The notes under the pieces are model-generated. The model ran no database searches. It had not been told where the DNA came from and saw only the letters and a program-made list of their open reading frames with translations. This document shows positions 16,942 through 25,796 of a DNA stretch of 64,000 nt, piece after piece. The position numbers and the translations under genes were made by a program. Position 1 is the first letter of the stretch, and each line of letters starts with the position of its first letter. Origin of the DNA: Chloroflexota bacterium (GTDB taxonomy: Bacteria > Chloroflexota > UBA11872); NCBI GenBank assembly GCA_022825895.1, contig JAJDVX010000033.1:124001-188000 (forward strand), written 5' to 3'.

Positions 16942-19212
16942 ATGCATACCGTTGAGACCCAGTTCGGGGGGCGCCGGCTCGCGTTCGAGACCGGCCGCCT
17001 GGCCCAGCAGGCGGATGGCGCCGTCGTGGTGACCTACGGCGACGCCGTGATTCTCGGCACCGTGGTGATGTCCGACCGCCTGCGCGAGGGAATTGACTAT
17101 TTCCCGCTCTCCGTGGACTACGAAGAGCGCAGCTATTCCATCGGCAAGATCCCGGGCAGCGTGTTCCGGCGTGAGGGCCGGCCGCCGCTGACCGGCATCC
17201 TGGCGTCCCGGCTCACCGACCGCCCGCTGCGCCCGCTCTTCCCGAAGGGCATGCGCAACGAGGTGCAGATCATCCTGACCGTGCTCTCGCACGACGGCAC
17301 GGCCGAGACCGACGTGATCGGCACCATAGCCGCGTCGGCCGCGCTGATGATTTCCGGTATTCCGTTCGAGGGTCCGGTGGGCGCGGTACGCGTGGGTCTG
17401 CGCGACGGTGAGTTCACGCTCAACCCGACCATTGAGGAAAACGCCAGCGGCGACCTGGACCTGGTCGTGTCCGGGACCCGCGACGGCGTGGTCATGCTGG
17501 AAGCCGGCGCCCGCGAGGTCGACGACGACACGATGATCCGGGCCATCGCCTGGGGCCAGGAGCAGTTGCAGGCCGCCATCGATTTGCAGCTCGAGCTCCG
17601 CGACCTGGTCAATCCCTCGCCGCGCGAAGTGAAGATCGAGAAACTGGACGACGGCGTGCTGGAGGCGGTGGACGCCCGCTTCGGCGACGCTATCGCCGAG
17701 GCCGCGCGCATCACCGAACGCTCAGCCCGTGTCGAGAAGCTGTCCGCGATCGAGGGCGAGGCCAAGGAAGCCTTCGACGGCGAGCACGACGGGGGCGACA
17801 TCGGCGAGGCCTTCCACGACCTGGAGAGCGCCTACACGCGCCGAGCCATCGTGGACGAGGGCATCCGGCCGGATGGACGCTCGGACGACGCGCTGCGGAA
17901 CCTATCCGCCGACGTGGGAATCCTCCCGCGCACGCATGGCACGGGCCTGTTCGAGCGCGGTGAGACCCAGGTGCTCTCGATCGTGACGCTGGGTACCCAG
18001 CGCGACGAGCAGAAGATCGGTCTCCGCGACCTTGAGGAACTGGCCCAGCCCAAGCGCTACATGCACCACTACAACATGCCGCCCTTCGCCTCCGGCGAGG
18101 CGGGCCGGCTCGGCTCGCCGCGCCGTCGCGAGATCGGGCACGGAGCCCTGGCCGAGCGCGCGCTGCTGCCGGTGGTTCCCAGCTACGAGGACTTCCCCTA
18201 TTCCGTGCGCGTGGTGTCCGAGGTCCTCTCCTCCAATGGCTCCACGTCCATGGCCTCCACCTGCGGCAGCACCCTGGCGCTGCTGGACGCCGGCGTGCCG
18301 ATCAGCGCGTCGGTGGCGGGGATCTCCATGGGCCTCGTTACGTCCGACAACGGCGCGTTCAAGGTGCTGACCGACATCCAGGGCGCCGAAGACCACTTTG
18401 GCGACATGGACTTCAAGGTGGCCGGCACGGAGAAGGGCATTACCGCCATCCAGCTCGACATCAAGGTCAAGTACCTGACGCCGGAGATCGTGGAACTGGC
18501 CGTCCGGCGCGGACGCGACGCGCGGATGAAGATCCTGGAAGTCATGAACGGCGCCCTGGCTGCTCCGCGCTCCGAGGTGGGCGAGTTCGCGCCCAAGATC
18601 ATGCGAACCCAGATCAACCCCGAGAACATCGGCACGGTTATCGGCCCCGGTGGGCGCATGATTCGCCAGCTCGAAGCCGACACCGGCGCGTCGATCGACA
18701 TCCAGGAAGACGGCACCATCATGGTCGGCTCGCCGTCGCGCGAAGGCGCCGAGCAGGCCGTCCAGATGATCCGGGACATGACCGGTGAAATCGACGCCGG
18801 ACGCACCATGCTTGGCAAGGTGACCCGCATCTTCGGGTTTGGCGCCATGGTCGAGTTCATGCCTGGTCGCGAGGGCCTGGTCCCGCGCCACGAGCTGGCC
18901 GAGGAGCCGCCCGGCATGATCGAAGACGTGGTCAACGTCGGCGACGACATCATGGTGATGGTCATCGAGACCGACGACCAGGGCCGCGTCAACCTGTCGC
19001 GGCGGGCCGTGCTGATGGGTCTTTCGCCCGAAGAAACGCTGGCGACCGCCGCCCCCGCCCCGCGCGGCGGCGGACGCGGCGGCCCACGCCGTGACGGCGG
19101 CGGTCGAGATGGCCGCGGTGGCCGCGGTGGGCGCGGTCGCTTTGATCGGAACGATCGGGGCGGACGCGGCGGCGGCGGTCGGGGACCACGACGAGGCCGC
19201 TACCGGGACTAA
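16942..19212 (+). CDS. pnp: Polyribonucleotide nucleotidyltransferase (PNPase)
   Basis: 756 aa from the ATG at 16942 with GAGGAG 8 bp upstream. Two RNase PH domains (N-terminal GRLAQQADGAVVVTYGDAVI; second with RPDGRSDDALRNLSADVGILPRTHG), the active-site region SSNGSTSMASTCGSTLALLDAGVP, a KH domain at about residues 552-612 with the GPGG loop (NIGTVIGPGGRMIRQLE), and an S1 domain at about 616-685 (GKVTRIFGFGAMVEFMPGREGLV). It degrades RNA 3'-5' with phosphate and takes part in mRNA turnover. The last about 50 residues are an RGG-rich tail (GRGGRGGRGRFDRNDRGG), an extra RNA-binding element not part of the standard enzyme. Confidence 0.97.
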   Translation: MHTVETQFGGRRLAFETGRLAQQADGAVVVTYGDAVILGTVVMSDRLREGIDYFPLSVDYEERSYSIGKIPGSVFRREGRPPLTGILASRLTDRPLRPLFPKGMRNEVQIILTVLSHDGTAETDVIGTIAASAALMISGIPFEGPVGAVRVGLRDGEFTLNPTIEENASGDLDLVVSGTRDGVVMLEAGAREVDDDTMIRAIAWGQEQLQAAIDLQLELRDLVNPSPREVKIEKLDDGVLEAVDARFGDAIAEAARITERSARVEKLSAIEGEAKEAFDGEHDGGDIGEAFHDLESAYTRRAIVDEGIRPDGRSDDALRNLSADVGILPRTHGTGLFERGETQVLSIVTLGTQRDEQKIGLRDLEELAQPKRYMHHYNMPPFASGEAGRLGSPRRREIGHGALAERALLPVVPSYEDFPYSVRVVSEVLSSNGSTSMASTCGSTLALLDAGVPISASVAGISMGLVTSDNGAFKVLTDIQGAEDHFGDMDFKVAGTEKGITAIQLDIKVKYLTPEIVELAVRRGRDARMKILEVMNGALAAPRSEVGEFAPKIMRTQINPENIGTVIGPGGRMIRQLEADTGASIDIQEDGTIMVGSPSREGAEQAVQMIRDMTGEIDAGRTMLGKVTRIFGFGAMVEFMPGREGLVPRHELAEEPPGMIEDVVNVGDDIMVMVIETDDQGRVNLSRRAVLMGLSPEETLATAAPAPRGGGRGGPRRDGGGRDGRGGRGGRGRFDRNDRGGRGGGGRGPRRGRYRD

Positions 19213-19224
19213 AGGAGCGCTGTG

Positions 19225-20016
19225 ATGGGATCGCCGTTGCGGGTCGCCGTTTTCGGGGCCTCGGGCCGCGTGGGGCTGACCGTGGTGGATGCCGTGAAGG
19301 GCGCTCCCGACATGGAACTCGCGGCGGGCGTCGACCGGATGCATCGGGACACGGATTTCCCCTGGTTTACCGACGTGGAAACGGCCATTCGCGAGACAAG
19401 CCCTGATGTCGCCATTGACTTCACCGTGGCCGACGCGGCGGCGGAGAACGCACTGATGGCCATCACGGCCGGCGTTTCACCCGTTATCGGAACCACGGGG
19501 ATGACCCCCGACCAGATCGAGGCGATTCGTTCAGCCGCCGAGCGCGCGGGCGTGGGCGCTTTTGTCGCCCCCAACTTCGCCATTGGCGCGGTGCTAATGA
19601 TGGCGATGGCGCAACTGGCCGCGCCGCACCTGGACCACGTTGAGGTGATTGAGCTTCACCACGATCAGAAGATCGACGCGCCCTCGGGCACGGCCGCCCA
19701 CACGGCTGAGCTGATCGCCCAGGCGCGCGACGGCCGGCCGGCCATCGACGCGCCCACCGAACGCTTTACGCTGCCGGGAGTTCGCGGTGGCGTGAATCAC
19801 GGCGTGCGCGTGCACAGCGTGCGGCTGCCGGGATTCGTGGCCCACCAGGAGGTCATCTTCGGCGCGCTCGGCCAGACGCTCACCATTCGGCACGACTCCA
19901 CGAGCCGTGATTCGTTTATGCCCGGCGTGTTGATGGCAGCCCGCCGGGTGCGAGACTTGCCCGGCTTGGTCATAGGCCTTGAGCACCTGCTCTTTGAGGA
20001 AAGAGACGACGCATGA
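19225..20016 (+). CDS. dapB: 4-hydroxy-tetrahydrodipicolinate reductase
   Basis: 263 aa from the ATG at 19225 with AGGAG 7 bp upstream; a GTG three bases earlier is possible. N-terminal nucleotide-binding loop VAVFGASGRVG and the family signature EVIELHHDQKIDAPSGTA at about residues 138-155, which contains the catalytic His and substrate-binding Lys. It reduces the DapA product with NAD(P)H in the lysine/diaminopimelate pathway. Its TGA overlaps the asd ATG (ATGA), so the two are translationally coupled. dapA lies 2.5 kb downstream. Confidence 0.95.
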   Translation: MGSPLRVAVFGASGRVGLTVVDAVKGAPDMELAAGVDRMHRDTDFPWFTDVETAIRETSPDVAIDFTVADAAAENALMAITAGVSPVIGTTGMTPDQIEAIRSAAERAGVGAFVAPNFAIGAVLMMAMAQLAAPHLDHVEVIELHHDQKIDAPSGTAAHTAELIAQARDGRPAIDAPTERFTLPGVRGGVNHGVRVHSVRLPGFVAHQEVIFGALGQTLTIRHDSTSRDSFMPGVLMAARRVRDLPGLVIGLEHLLFEERDDA

Positions 20017-21032
20017 GCCGCAGTTTTGGCATCGGGGTTGTTGGCGCCACCGGCGCCGTGGGCCGCGAGTTCCTGAGCGTGATGGAGGAGCGCAACTTCC
20101 CGGTTGGTGAGTTGCGCCTGTGGGCCTCGGAGCGCAGTCGCGGCAAGCAGATTGAATTCAACGGTGAGTCCCACACCGTAATGGTGCTGGACGACGACAG
20201 CGATTTCTCGGGCCTGGACTTCGTGCTGATCTCGGCGTCGGGCTCCATCAGCCGAGCCGTGGCGCCGCGGGTCGCCGCCGCCGGGGTCATCGCCATCGAC
20301 GACAGTTCCGCCTTCCGCTACGACGACGACGTGCCGCTGGTAGTTCCCGAGGTGAACGCCGAGGATCTCCAGGAGCACAAGGGCATCGTGGCGATTCCCA
20401 ACTGCTCGACAACGCCGATCGTCCAGGTGCTGGCGCCGCTGCACGAGCACAGCCCGGTGCGGCGTGTCATTGCCGACACCTACCAGTCGGTATCCGGCGC
20501 CGGCGGCATGGCGATGGAGGAACTGGCCGAGCAGAGCGCCGCCATGTCCAACGGCGCCGAGTCGACGCCGGACGTGTTTCCGCACCAGATCGCCTCCAAC
20601 CTGATCCCGTCCATCGACGATCCGCGCGACGACGGCTACTCGAAGGAGGAGTGGAAGGTCTCGGCGGAGACGCGCAAGATCATGCACATCCCAGACTTGG
20701 CCGTGTCCGCCACCTGCGTGCGCGTGCCGGTATTCCGGGCGCATTCGGCTGCCGTTCACGCCGAGTTCAGCGATCCGATCGACGCCGATCTCGCCCGCTC
20801 GCTGCTGGAAGACGTCCCGGGCGTCGAGATCGTGGACGATCTGGCCGCCGAGGTCTACCCCATGCCCATGACCGCCGAAGGCAACGACACCACCTGGGTC
20901 GGCCGCCTGCGGCAGGACATGTCGCATCCCAACGGCCTGGTCTTCTGGGTCGTCTCCGACAACCTGCGCAAGGGCGCGGCCACCAACTCGCTCCAGATCG
21001 CCGAGTCGATGATCGAACAGGGGCTCGTCTAA
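20013..21032 (+). CDS. asd: Aspartate-semialdehyde dehydrogenase
   Basis: 339 aa, usual length. NADP-binding GVVGATGAVGREFL at residues about 5-18, catalytic Cys131 in IPNCSTTPIVQVLAPLHE, SVSGAGGMAMEEL, and the substrate-binding ATCVRVPVFRAHS. It makes aspartate semialdehyde, the branch point to lysine, methionine and threonine. Coupled to dapB by a 4-bp overlap. Confidence 0.96.
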   Translation: MSRSFGIGVVGATGAVGREFLSVMEERNFPVGELRLWASERSRGKQIEFNGESHTVMVLDDDSDFSGLDFVLISASGSISRAVAPRVAAAGVIAIDDSSAFRYDDDVPLVVPEVNAEDLQEHKGIVAIPNCSTTPIVQVLAPLHEHSPVRRVIADTYQSVSGAGGMAMEELAEQSAAMSNGAESTPDVFPHQIASNLIPSIDDPRDDGYSKEEWKVSAETRKIMHIPDLAVSATCVRVPVFRAHSAAVHAEFSDPIDADLARSLLEDVPGVEIVDDLAAEVYPMPMTAEGNDTTWVGRLRQDMSHPNGLVFWVVSDNLRKGAATNSLQIAESMIEQGLV

Positions 21033-21099
21033 GCGCGGACGCGTCCCCGGAGGCCAGTCGCTGGCCAAGCGTTGGCGCCGCCCCGGCTAGGATGGGGCC

Positions 21100-21924
21100 A
21101 TGGCGCTGGTGTACTCGATTCAGACATGGTGGCGCGAGGTTCGGCGTTCGGCGGACCGGCGTGACGATTACCGCCAGGCCCAGCAGGCGCTGGTGCGGGC
21201 CGGCATGTCGCCGGAGGCATCCCAGGAAGAGTTGGATATCTACCTGGAGGAGATTCGCGCGGCTCGAACTCCTACGCTCGATCTCCTGAAGTCTGGTTTT
21301 CTGGCCGGCATGGGGGTTGTCCTGGCGGCCTTGGCACTCTTCATCGTCATGATTGTCGCGACGGGCGTGGTCGAGTTACTGATCGACCCGGAAGGCAAAG
21401 GCAGCCGGGCCGTGGCCGAAGAGCAGATTCCGCGAGAGCGCGAGGGCCCGCCGGTCGGAACGCCGGGCGGCGTTCTCATTGCCGCCGGCCTGGCCATATC
21501 GGCCGTCTTCGGCGTCATGGGCGCCGGCCTGGCCTTGCTGGAGCGGGCGCGGTTCGAGCGGCAGCGCGCGCCCTATTCCTTTGCCCACCGTCGCCGTACG
21601 CGGCGAATCAACGCGCAGGTCGAAATTCTCCTATGGATCGCCATGCTGGCTCCGCTGCTGCTGGCGCTGACCCCGTATCTGCGCGAGTCCAGCGCGGTGC
21701 CGGTGCTGTTCCTGTTGGCCCTGGGGCTATTGCTGTTTCGCTCGCTGTGGCGCTCCGCCTTCCCCGACATCCTCAAGGCGCTCAGTCCTTACAACGCCGC
21801 TGGTTTGGCCTCGCAGATTCTCACGACCGAAGCCGTCATCATCGAGCGCCAGGAAGAGGCCTTCTACGGCAAGGGTGTCTGGCGCCGCTGGCACCGCTAC
21901 TTCAGCCGCCGCGTTAACTGGTAG
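21100..21924 (+). CDS. Four-helix membrane protein of unknown function
   Basis: 274 aa. A soluble N-terminal segment (about 60 residues, charged helices, with SPEASQEELDIYLEEIR), then a helix (GFLAGMGVVLAALALFIVMIVATGVVELL), an acidic loop, a helix (GVLIAAGLAISAVFGVMGAGLALL), and two adjacent helices (ILLWIAMLAPLLLALTPYL; AVPVLFLLALGLLLF), ending in a basic tail WRRWHRYFSRRVNW. No motif is recognised. It sits between asd and a small membrane protein on the same strand. Confidence 0.65.
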   Translation: MALVYSIQTWWREVRRSADRRDDYRQAQQALVRAGMSPEASQEELDIYLEEIRAARTPTLDLLKSGFLAGMGVVLAALALFIVMIVATGVVELLIDPEGKGSRAVAEEQIPREREGPPVGTPGGVLIAAGLAISAVFGVMGAGLALLERARFERQRAPYSFAHRRRTRRINAQVEILLWIAMLAPLLLALTPYLRESSAVPVLFLLALGLLLFRSLWRSAFPDILKALSPYNAAGLASQILTTEAVIIERQEEAFYGKGVWRRWHRYFSRRVNW

Positions 21925-22039
21925 CGCGCTTCAGCGCTTCGCTGGCCGCGCTGGCTCTCACACCGTCAAATGGGTGGCGTACGGCGTAGTGCTACAGTCG
22001 CCCCGTTGAATCGCGCACGGGAACGAACGACCTCTCGCC

Positions 22040-22375
22040 ATGAGCGCCGAGTTGGTCGGCATCCTGAGCGTTGGCGCGACGCTACTGGTGGGCGGCCTGG
22101 CCACCGCCGGCGCCCTTGTCGGCCTGATACTGAGACTTGATGGGCGTCAGAACGCCCGCATGGACACGCTTGAGGCGCGTCAGTACGAGATTGTCCAAAC
22201 CGTCGCGCGCCTGGATGCCACTCAGCAGGCCATGCTCGCGACGCTCGCGCGAATTGAGGAGCACACACGGCCGGCCGGTGACCCGCCAACCAAACCTGTC
22301 CCATATCAGACGGCTTCCACACCGGCCGACGATCCAAGGCCGTCTGCGCAAGCAAGCACGACGACTCCTGTCTGA
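22040..22375 (+). CDS. Small membrane protein with coiled-coil segment
   Basis: 111 aa. One N-terminal helix (LVGILSVGATLLVGGLATAGALVGLILRL, residues 5-33), then a heptad-like stretch (RMDTLEARQYEIVQTVARLDATQQAMLATLARIEEH, about 40-76) and a Pro/Ser/Thr-rich tail. It resembles the many small 'one helix plus coiled coil' proteins of this phylum. The function is unknown. The start lacks a clear Shine-Dalgarno site. Confidence 0.5.
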   Translation: MSAELVGILSVGATLLVGGLATAGALVGLILRLDGRQNARMDTLEARQYEIVQTVARLDATQQAMLATLARIEEHTRPAGDPPTKPVPYQTASTPADDPRPSAQASTTTPV

Positions 22376-22505
22376 CGGTACAGGCCACCGCCCTCGGAAT
22401 GCGGCCGACTTCCCCCGGCAACCCATTCGCACTCGCTAGGTACAATCAGCCCATACAGCACGGCGTATCGCGGCCATTCGTACGGTCGCGGGCGGAGGCT
22501 GTCCC

Positions 22506-23423
22506 ATGTTGACCTTTGGCCGGCTCATTACCGCGGTGATCACCCCATTCGCCGATGACGGCTCGGTGGACTACGACACGTTCGGACGCCTCGTCTCCGG
22601 ACTCGTCGATGCCGGCAACGACGCGGTCGTCGTCACCGGCACCACCGGCGAATCCCCGGTGCTCAGCGACGACGAACGCTTCGGTCTTTACCGCGAAGCG
22701 CTGTCGGCCGTCGGCGACCGCGCCCTGGTGATCGCCGGAACCGGCGGCTACAACACCACCGAGAGCGTGCACCTGTCGCGCGAGGCCGCCGAGATCGGCG
22801 TGCACGGCCTCCTGCAAGTCACGCCCTACTACAACAAGCCGCCCCAGGACGGGCTGGTCCTCCATTTCGAGACCATCGCGGAAGCCACCCCGCTGCCCAA
22901 CATGCTCTATAACGTGCCGGCCCGCACCAGCCTGAACATGACCGCCGACACGGTGGCGCGCCTGAGCGCCGTGGACAACATCGTGGCCGTCAAGGAGGCC
23001 AGCGGCGACTTCGACCAGATCGCGGAGATCGCCCGCACGGCCGAGGACGGATTCGACATCTACAGCGGCAACGACAGCGACACCTACCTGCTCATGGCGT
23101 TGGGCGGCGTTGGCGTCGTCAGTGTCCAGTCGCACGTCGTCAGCGGCGAGACCCGCGACATGATCGACGCGTTTGTCGAAGGCGACATGGAAACGGCGCG
23201 CCGCAAGCACCTGCACCTGCTGCCGATCGCCCGCGCGCTGTTCCCGGCCGGTTGGCCCAACCCGATCGCCGTCAAGGCCGCCGTGAACCTCAGCGGTTTT
23301 TCGGTGGGCGTCCCACGCTCCCCGTTGATCGAGTTTCCCGCCGACATGCAGGACGACCTGAAGTCGGTGCTCGACCTCTACGAACTCGACGCCTTCCTCC
23401 ATCCCGCCGCGGTGCATGCGTAG
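22506..23423 (+). CDS. dapA: 4-hydroxy-tetrahydrodipicolinate synthase
   Basis: 305 aa. RLITAVITPFADDGSVDYDTFGRLVSGLVDAGNDAVVVTGTTGESPVLSDDE has the T-T-G-E motif, YNVPARTSLNM supplies the catalytic Tyr, and VAVKEASGD at about residues 160-168 carries the Schiff-base Lys. It condenses pyruvate with aspartate semialdehyde. The uracil-DNA glycosylase gene begins 4 bp after its stop. With dapB and asd it covers the first committed lysine steps. Confidence 0.95.
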   Translation: MLTFGRLITAVITPFADDGSVDYDTFGRLVSGLVDAGNDAVVVTGTTGESPVLSDDERFGLYREALSAVGDRALVIAGTGGYNTTESVHLSREAAEIGVHGLLQVTPYYNKPPQDGLVLHFETIAEATPLPNMLYNVPARTSLNMTADTVARLSAVDNIVAVKEASGDFDQIAEIARTAEDGFDIYSGNDSDTYLLMALGGVGVVSVQSHVVSGETRDMIDAFVEGDMETARRKHLHLLPIARALFPAGWPNPIAVKAAVNLSGFSVGVPRSPLIEFPADMQDDLKSVLDLYELDAFLHPAAVHA

Positions 23424-23426
23424 CGC

Positions 23427-24053
23427 GTGATCGGCCTTCCGACTTTTCCTGACCTCGCCAGCCTCGCGTCTGTCGTTCGGACCTGTGAGCGGTGCGGCTT
23501 GCACCGCGGCCGAAACAACGCGGTCCCCGGCGAAGGCTCACCGACGGCCCGCGTCGTCTTCATCGGCGAGGGTCCGGGCTTTCACGAGGACCGGCTGGGC
23601 CGGCCGTTCGTGGGCCAGGCCGGGCAGATGCTGGACGAGCTGATCCAGGGCATCGGCATGCGCCGGGCGGACGTGTTCATCGCCAACGTCTTGAAATGCC
23701 GCCCGCCCAACAACCGCGACCCGCTGCCGGACGAGGCGGAAGCCTGCCGTCCCTATCTGGAGCAGCAGTTGGCGTTGATCAATCCCGACCTGATCGTACT
23801 CCTGGGTCGTCACGCCTTGAACGCGTTCTTTCCCGAGGCGCGCATCTCGCGGGCTCGCGGCGTGGCGCGGCGGCTGAACGGGCGGGTGTACCTGCCCGTC
23901 TACCATCCGGCGGCGGCGCTGCGCCAACTACGGCTGCGCGACATCCTGTCGCAAGACTTTCAGATGATCCCCAAGCTGCTGGCCGACGCGACCGAGGTCG
24001 AACCCGACCCACCGCCACCGCCCGATACGCAGCAACTCTCACTTTTTGCCTGA
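23427..24053 (+). CDS. Family 4 uracil-DNA glycosylase with sliding-clamp-binding tail
   Basis: 208 aa from a GTG just after dapA. Four Cys ligands for a 4Fe-4S cluster are visible: C20 and C23 (CERC), then C91 and C107 (KCRPPNNRDPLPDEAEAC). The active-site motif is GEGPGFHEDRLGRPFVGQAGQ, and YHPAAALRQ is the conserved His motif near the C-terminus. It removes uracil from DNA to start base-excision repair. The last residues are QQLSLFA; QLSLF (203-207) matches the consensus beta-clamp-binding pentapeptide QL[SD]LF, suggesting recruitment to replication forks. Confidence 0.9.
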   Translation: MIGLPTFPDLASLASVVRTCERCGLHRGRNNAVPGEGSPTARVVFIGEGPGFHEDRLGRPFVGQAGQMLDELIQGIGMRRADVFIANVLKCRPPNNRDPLPDEAEACRPYLEQQLALINPDLIVLLGRHALNAFFPEARISRARGVARRLNGRVYLPVYHPAAALRQLRLRDILSQDFQMIPKLLADATEVEPDPPPPPDTQQLSLFA

Positions 24054-24078
24054 CGCAACAGAACCCGGAACTTCACCT

Positions 24079-25755
24079 ATGACACGCGAATCTCCAGCCG
24101 AGGTCGTGCGCGTCGTCTCTCTTGGCGGCATTGGCGAAATCGGCAAGAACTGCACCGTGATCGAGTACGGCGACGACGCCATCGTGCTCGACTGCGGCAT
24201 CACCTTCCCCGACGCCGGCATGTTGGGCGTCGATCTCGTACTGCCGAACTTCAACTACCTGCGCGAAATCCGGCACAAGCTGCGCGCCTTTGTCATCACC
24301 CACGGCCATGAAGATCACATCGGGGCGCTGCCTTACGCCCTGCGCGAGTTCAATCTGCCGATCTACGGTTCCAAGCTCACGCTCGGATTGGTCGGCGTGA
24401 AGCTGGAAGAGCCGGGCCTGCGCGATCAGGCGGACCTGCGCGTGGTCAAAGCGCGCGAGACCATCACCGTGGGCCCTTTTCGCTGCCAGTTCTTTCACGT
24501 CTGCCACAGCATCCCCGACGCCATGGGCATCGCTATCCAGACGCCCATCGGAACCATCGTGCATACCGGCGACTTCAAGATCGACCACACGCCGGTGGAT
24601 GGAATCCCCCCGGACTTCCAGACCCTGGGCCGCCTGGGGGACGACGGCGTGCTGCTGCTGATGTCCGACAGCACCTACGCCGACCAGCCCGGCCATACGC
24701 CGTCCGAGGCGGTGATTGCCGAGTCCTTCGACCGGGTCTTCAACGACGCGCCCGGCCGCATCATCGTCGCCACGTTCTCGTCGTTGATCTCCCGCGTGCA
24801 GCAGGTCATCGACGCTGCCTATGCCTACGGGCGCCGTGTGGCCTTCGTGGGGCGCAGCATGGAGCGCAACGTGCGGGTGGCGCGCGACCTCGGCTATCTG
24901 CACGTGCCCGACGACGCCATGGAGGTTGACCCGCGCGACCTGCGGGATTACCCGGCGGATGAACTGGCTGTCATCTGCACCGGCTCGCAGGGCGAGCCGC
25001 GCTCCGCGCTGGTGCGGATGGCCAACCGCGACCATCGGTTCATTGACCTGCTGCCCGACGACACGGTGGTGGTCTCGGCCTCGGCCATTCCCGGCAACGA
25101 AGAGGCCGTCAACCAGACGATCGACCGGCTGGCGCGGCAGGGCGCCCGCGTGCTCTACGAGCGTCTGCTCCCTGTCCACGTTTCCGGCCACGCCGGGCAG
25201 GAAGACCTCAAGTACATGCTCAGCGCCCTTCAGCCCAAGTTCTTCATGCCGGTCCACGGCGAGTTCCGGCACCTGGAGGAGCACCGGCGCCTGGCGGAGC
25301 GTGTCGGTATAGACGCCGAGCACGTGCTGGTGGCCGAGTCCGGGAACATCGTGGAGCTATCCGCGGACGACATCGGCGTGGTCGGCCAGACCGACGTGAG
25401 CAACGTCTACGTTGACGGACTCACCGTCGGCGAGGAGAGCGACGCCACCATTCGTGACCGTCAGCACCTGGCGGAAGGCGGCCTGGTGATTACCGTTGTC
25501 AACGTCGACCGTCACACTGGTCAATGCTTGACAGACCCGGATATCATCACAAGGGGATTTGTGTACGCCTCGGACGCTCAGGATGAGCTGCTGACGCGTG
25601 CGCGCGACACCGTGCGGTCGGTGGTGGACACCGGCGACCATGCGGACGTATCCCCCGAACATCTACAGAGGAAGATCCGGAACGCACTCGGGAGGCGTTT
25701 GTTCCGGGAGACCCGGCGGCGACCGGTGATTTTGCCGATCGTCACTGAGGTCTAG
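24079..25755 (+). CDS. rnj: Ribonuclease J
   Basis: 558 aa from the ATG at 24079; an in-frame TTG at 24046 would overlap the preceding gene. It begins VRVVSLGGIGEIGKNCTVIEYGDD, and the metallo-beta-lactamase Zn-binding motif THGHEDHIG is at about residues 73-81. Later metal ligands and beta-CASP motifs include VHTGDFKID, DSTYADQPGHTPSE, and HVSGHAGQEDLKYM. The C-terminal domain (RDTVRSVVDTGD...GRRLFRETRRRPVILPIVTEV) is the RNase J multimerisation domain. It is a 5'-3' exo- and endonuclease in mRNA decay. Its location near pnp groups two RNA-decay genes. Confidence 0.95.
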   Translation: MTRESPAEVVRVVSLGGIGEIGKNCTVIEYGDDAIVLDCGITFPDAGMLGVDLVLPNFNYLREIRHKLRAFVITHGHEDHIGALPYALREFNLPIYGSKLTLGLVGVKLEEPGLRDQADLRVVKARETITVGPFRCQFFHVCHSIPDAMGIAIQTPIGTIVHTGDFKIDHTPVDGIPPDFQTLGRLGDDGVLLLMSDSTYADQPGHTPSEAVIAESFDRVFNDAPGRIIVATFSSLISRVQQVIDAAYAYGRRVAFVGRSMERNVRVARDLGYLHVPDDAMEVDPRDLRDYPADELAVICTGSQGEPRSALVRMANRDHRFIDLLPDDTVVVSASAIPGNEEAVNQTIDRLARQGARVLYERLLPVHVSGHAGQEDLKYMLSALQPKFFMPVHGEFRHLEEHRRLAERVGIDAEHVLVAESGNIVELSADDIGVVGQTDVSNVYVDGLTVGEESDATIRDRQHLAEGGLVITVVNVDRHTGQCLTDPDIITRGFVYASDAQDELLTRARDTVRSVVDTGDHADVSPEHLQRKIRNALGRRLFRETRRRPVILPIVTEV

Positions 25756-25796
25756 CTAAGGGGCGGGCGACAGTTCGCACCTGAGGAGGGCCTCCC

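Noticed and set aside
22376-22505. Promoter for dapA based on TACAAT at 22441
   Set aside because: No acceptable -35 at 16-19 bp upstream.
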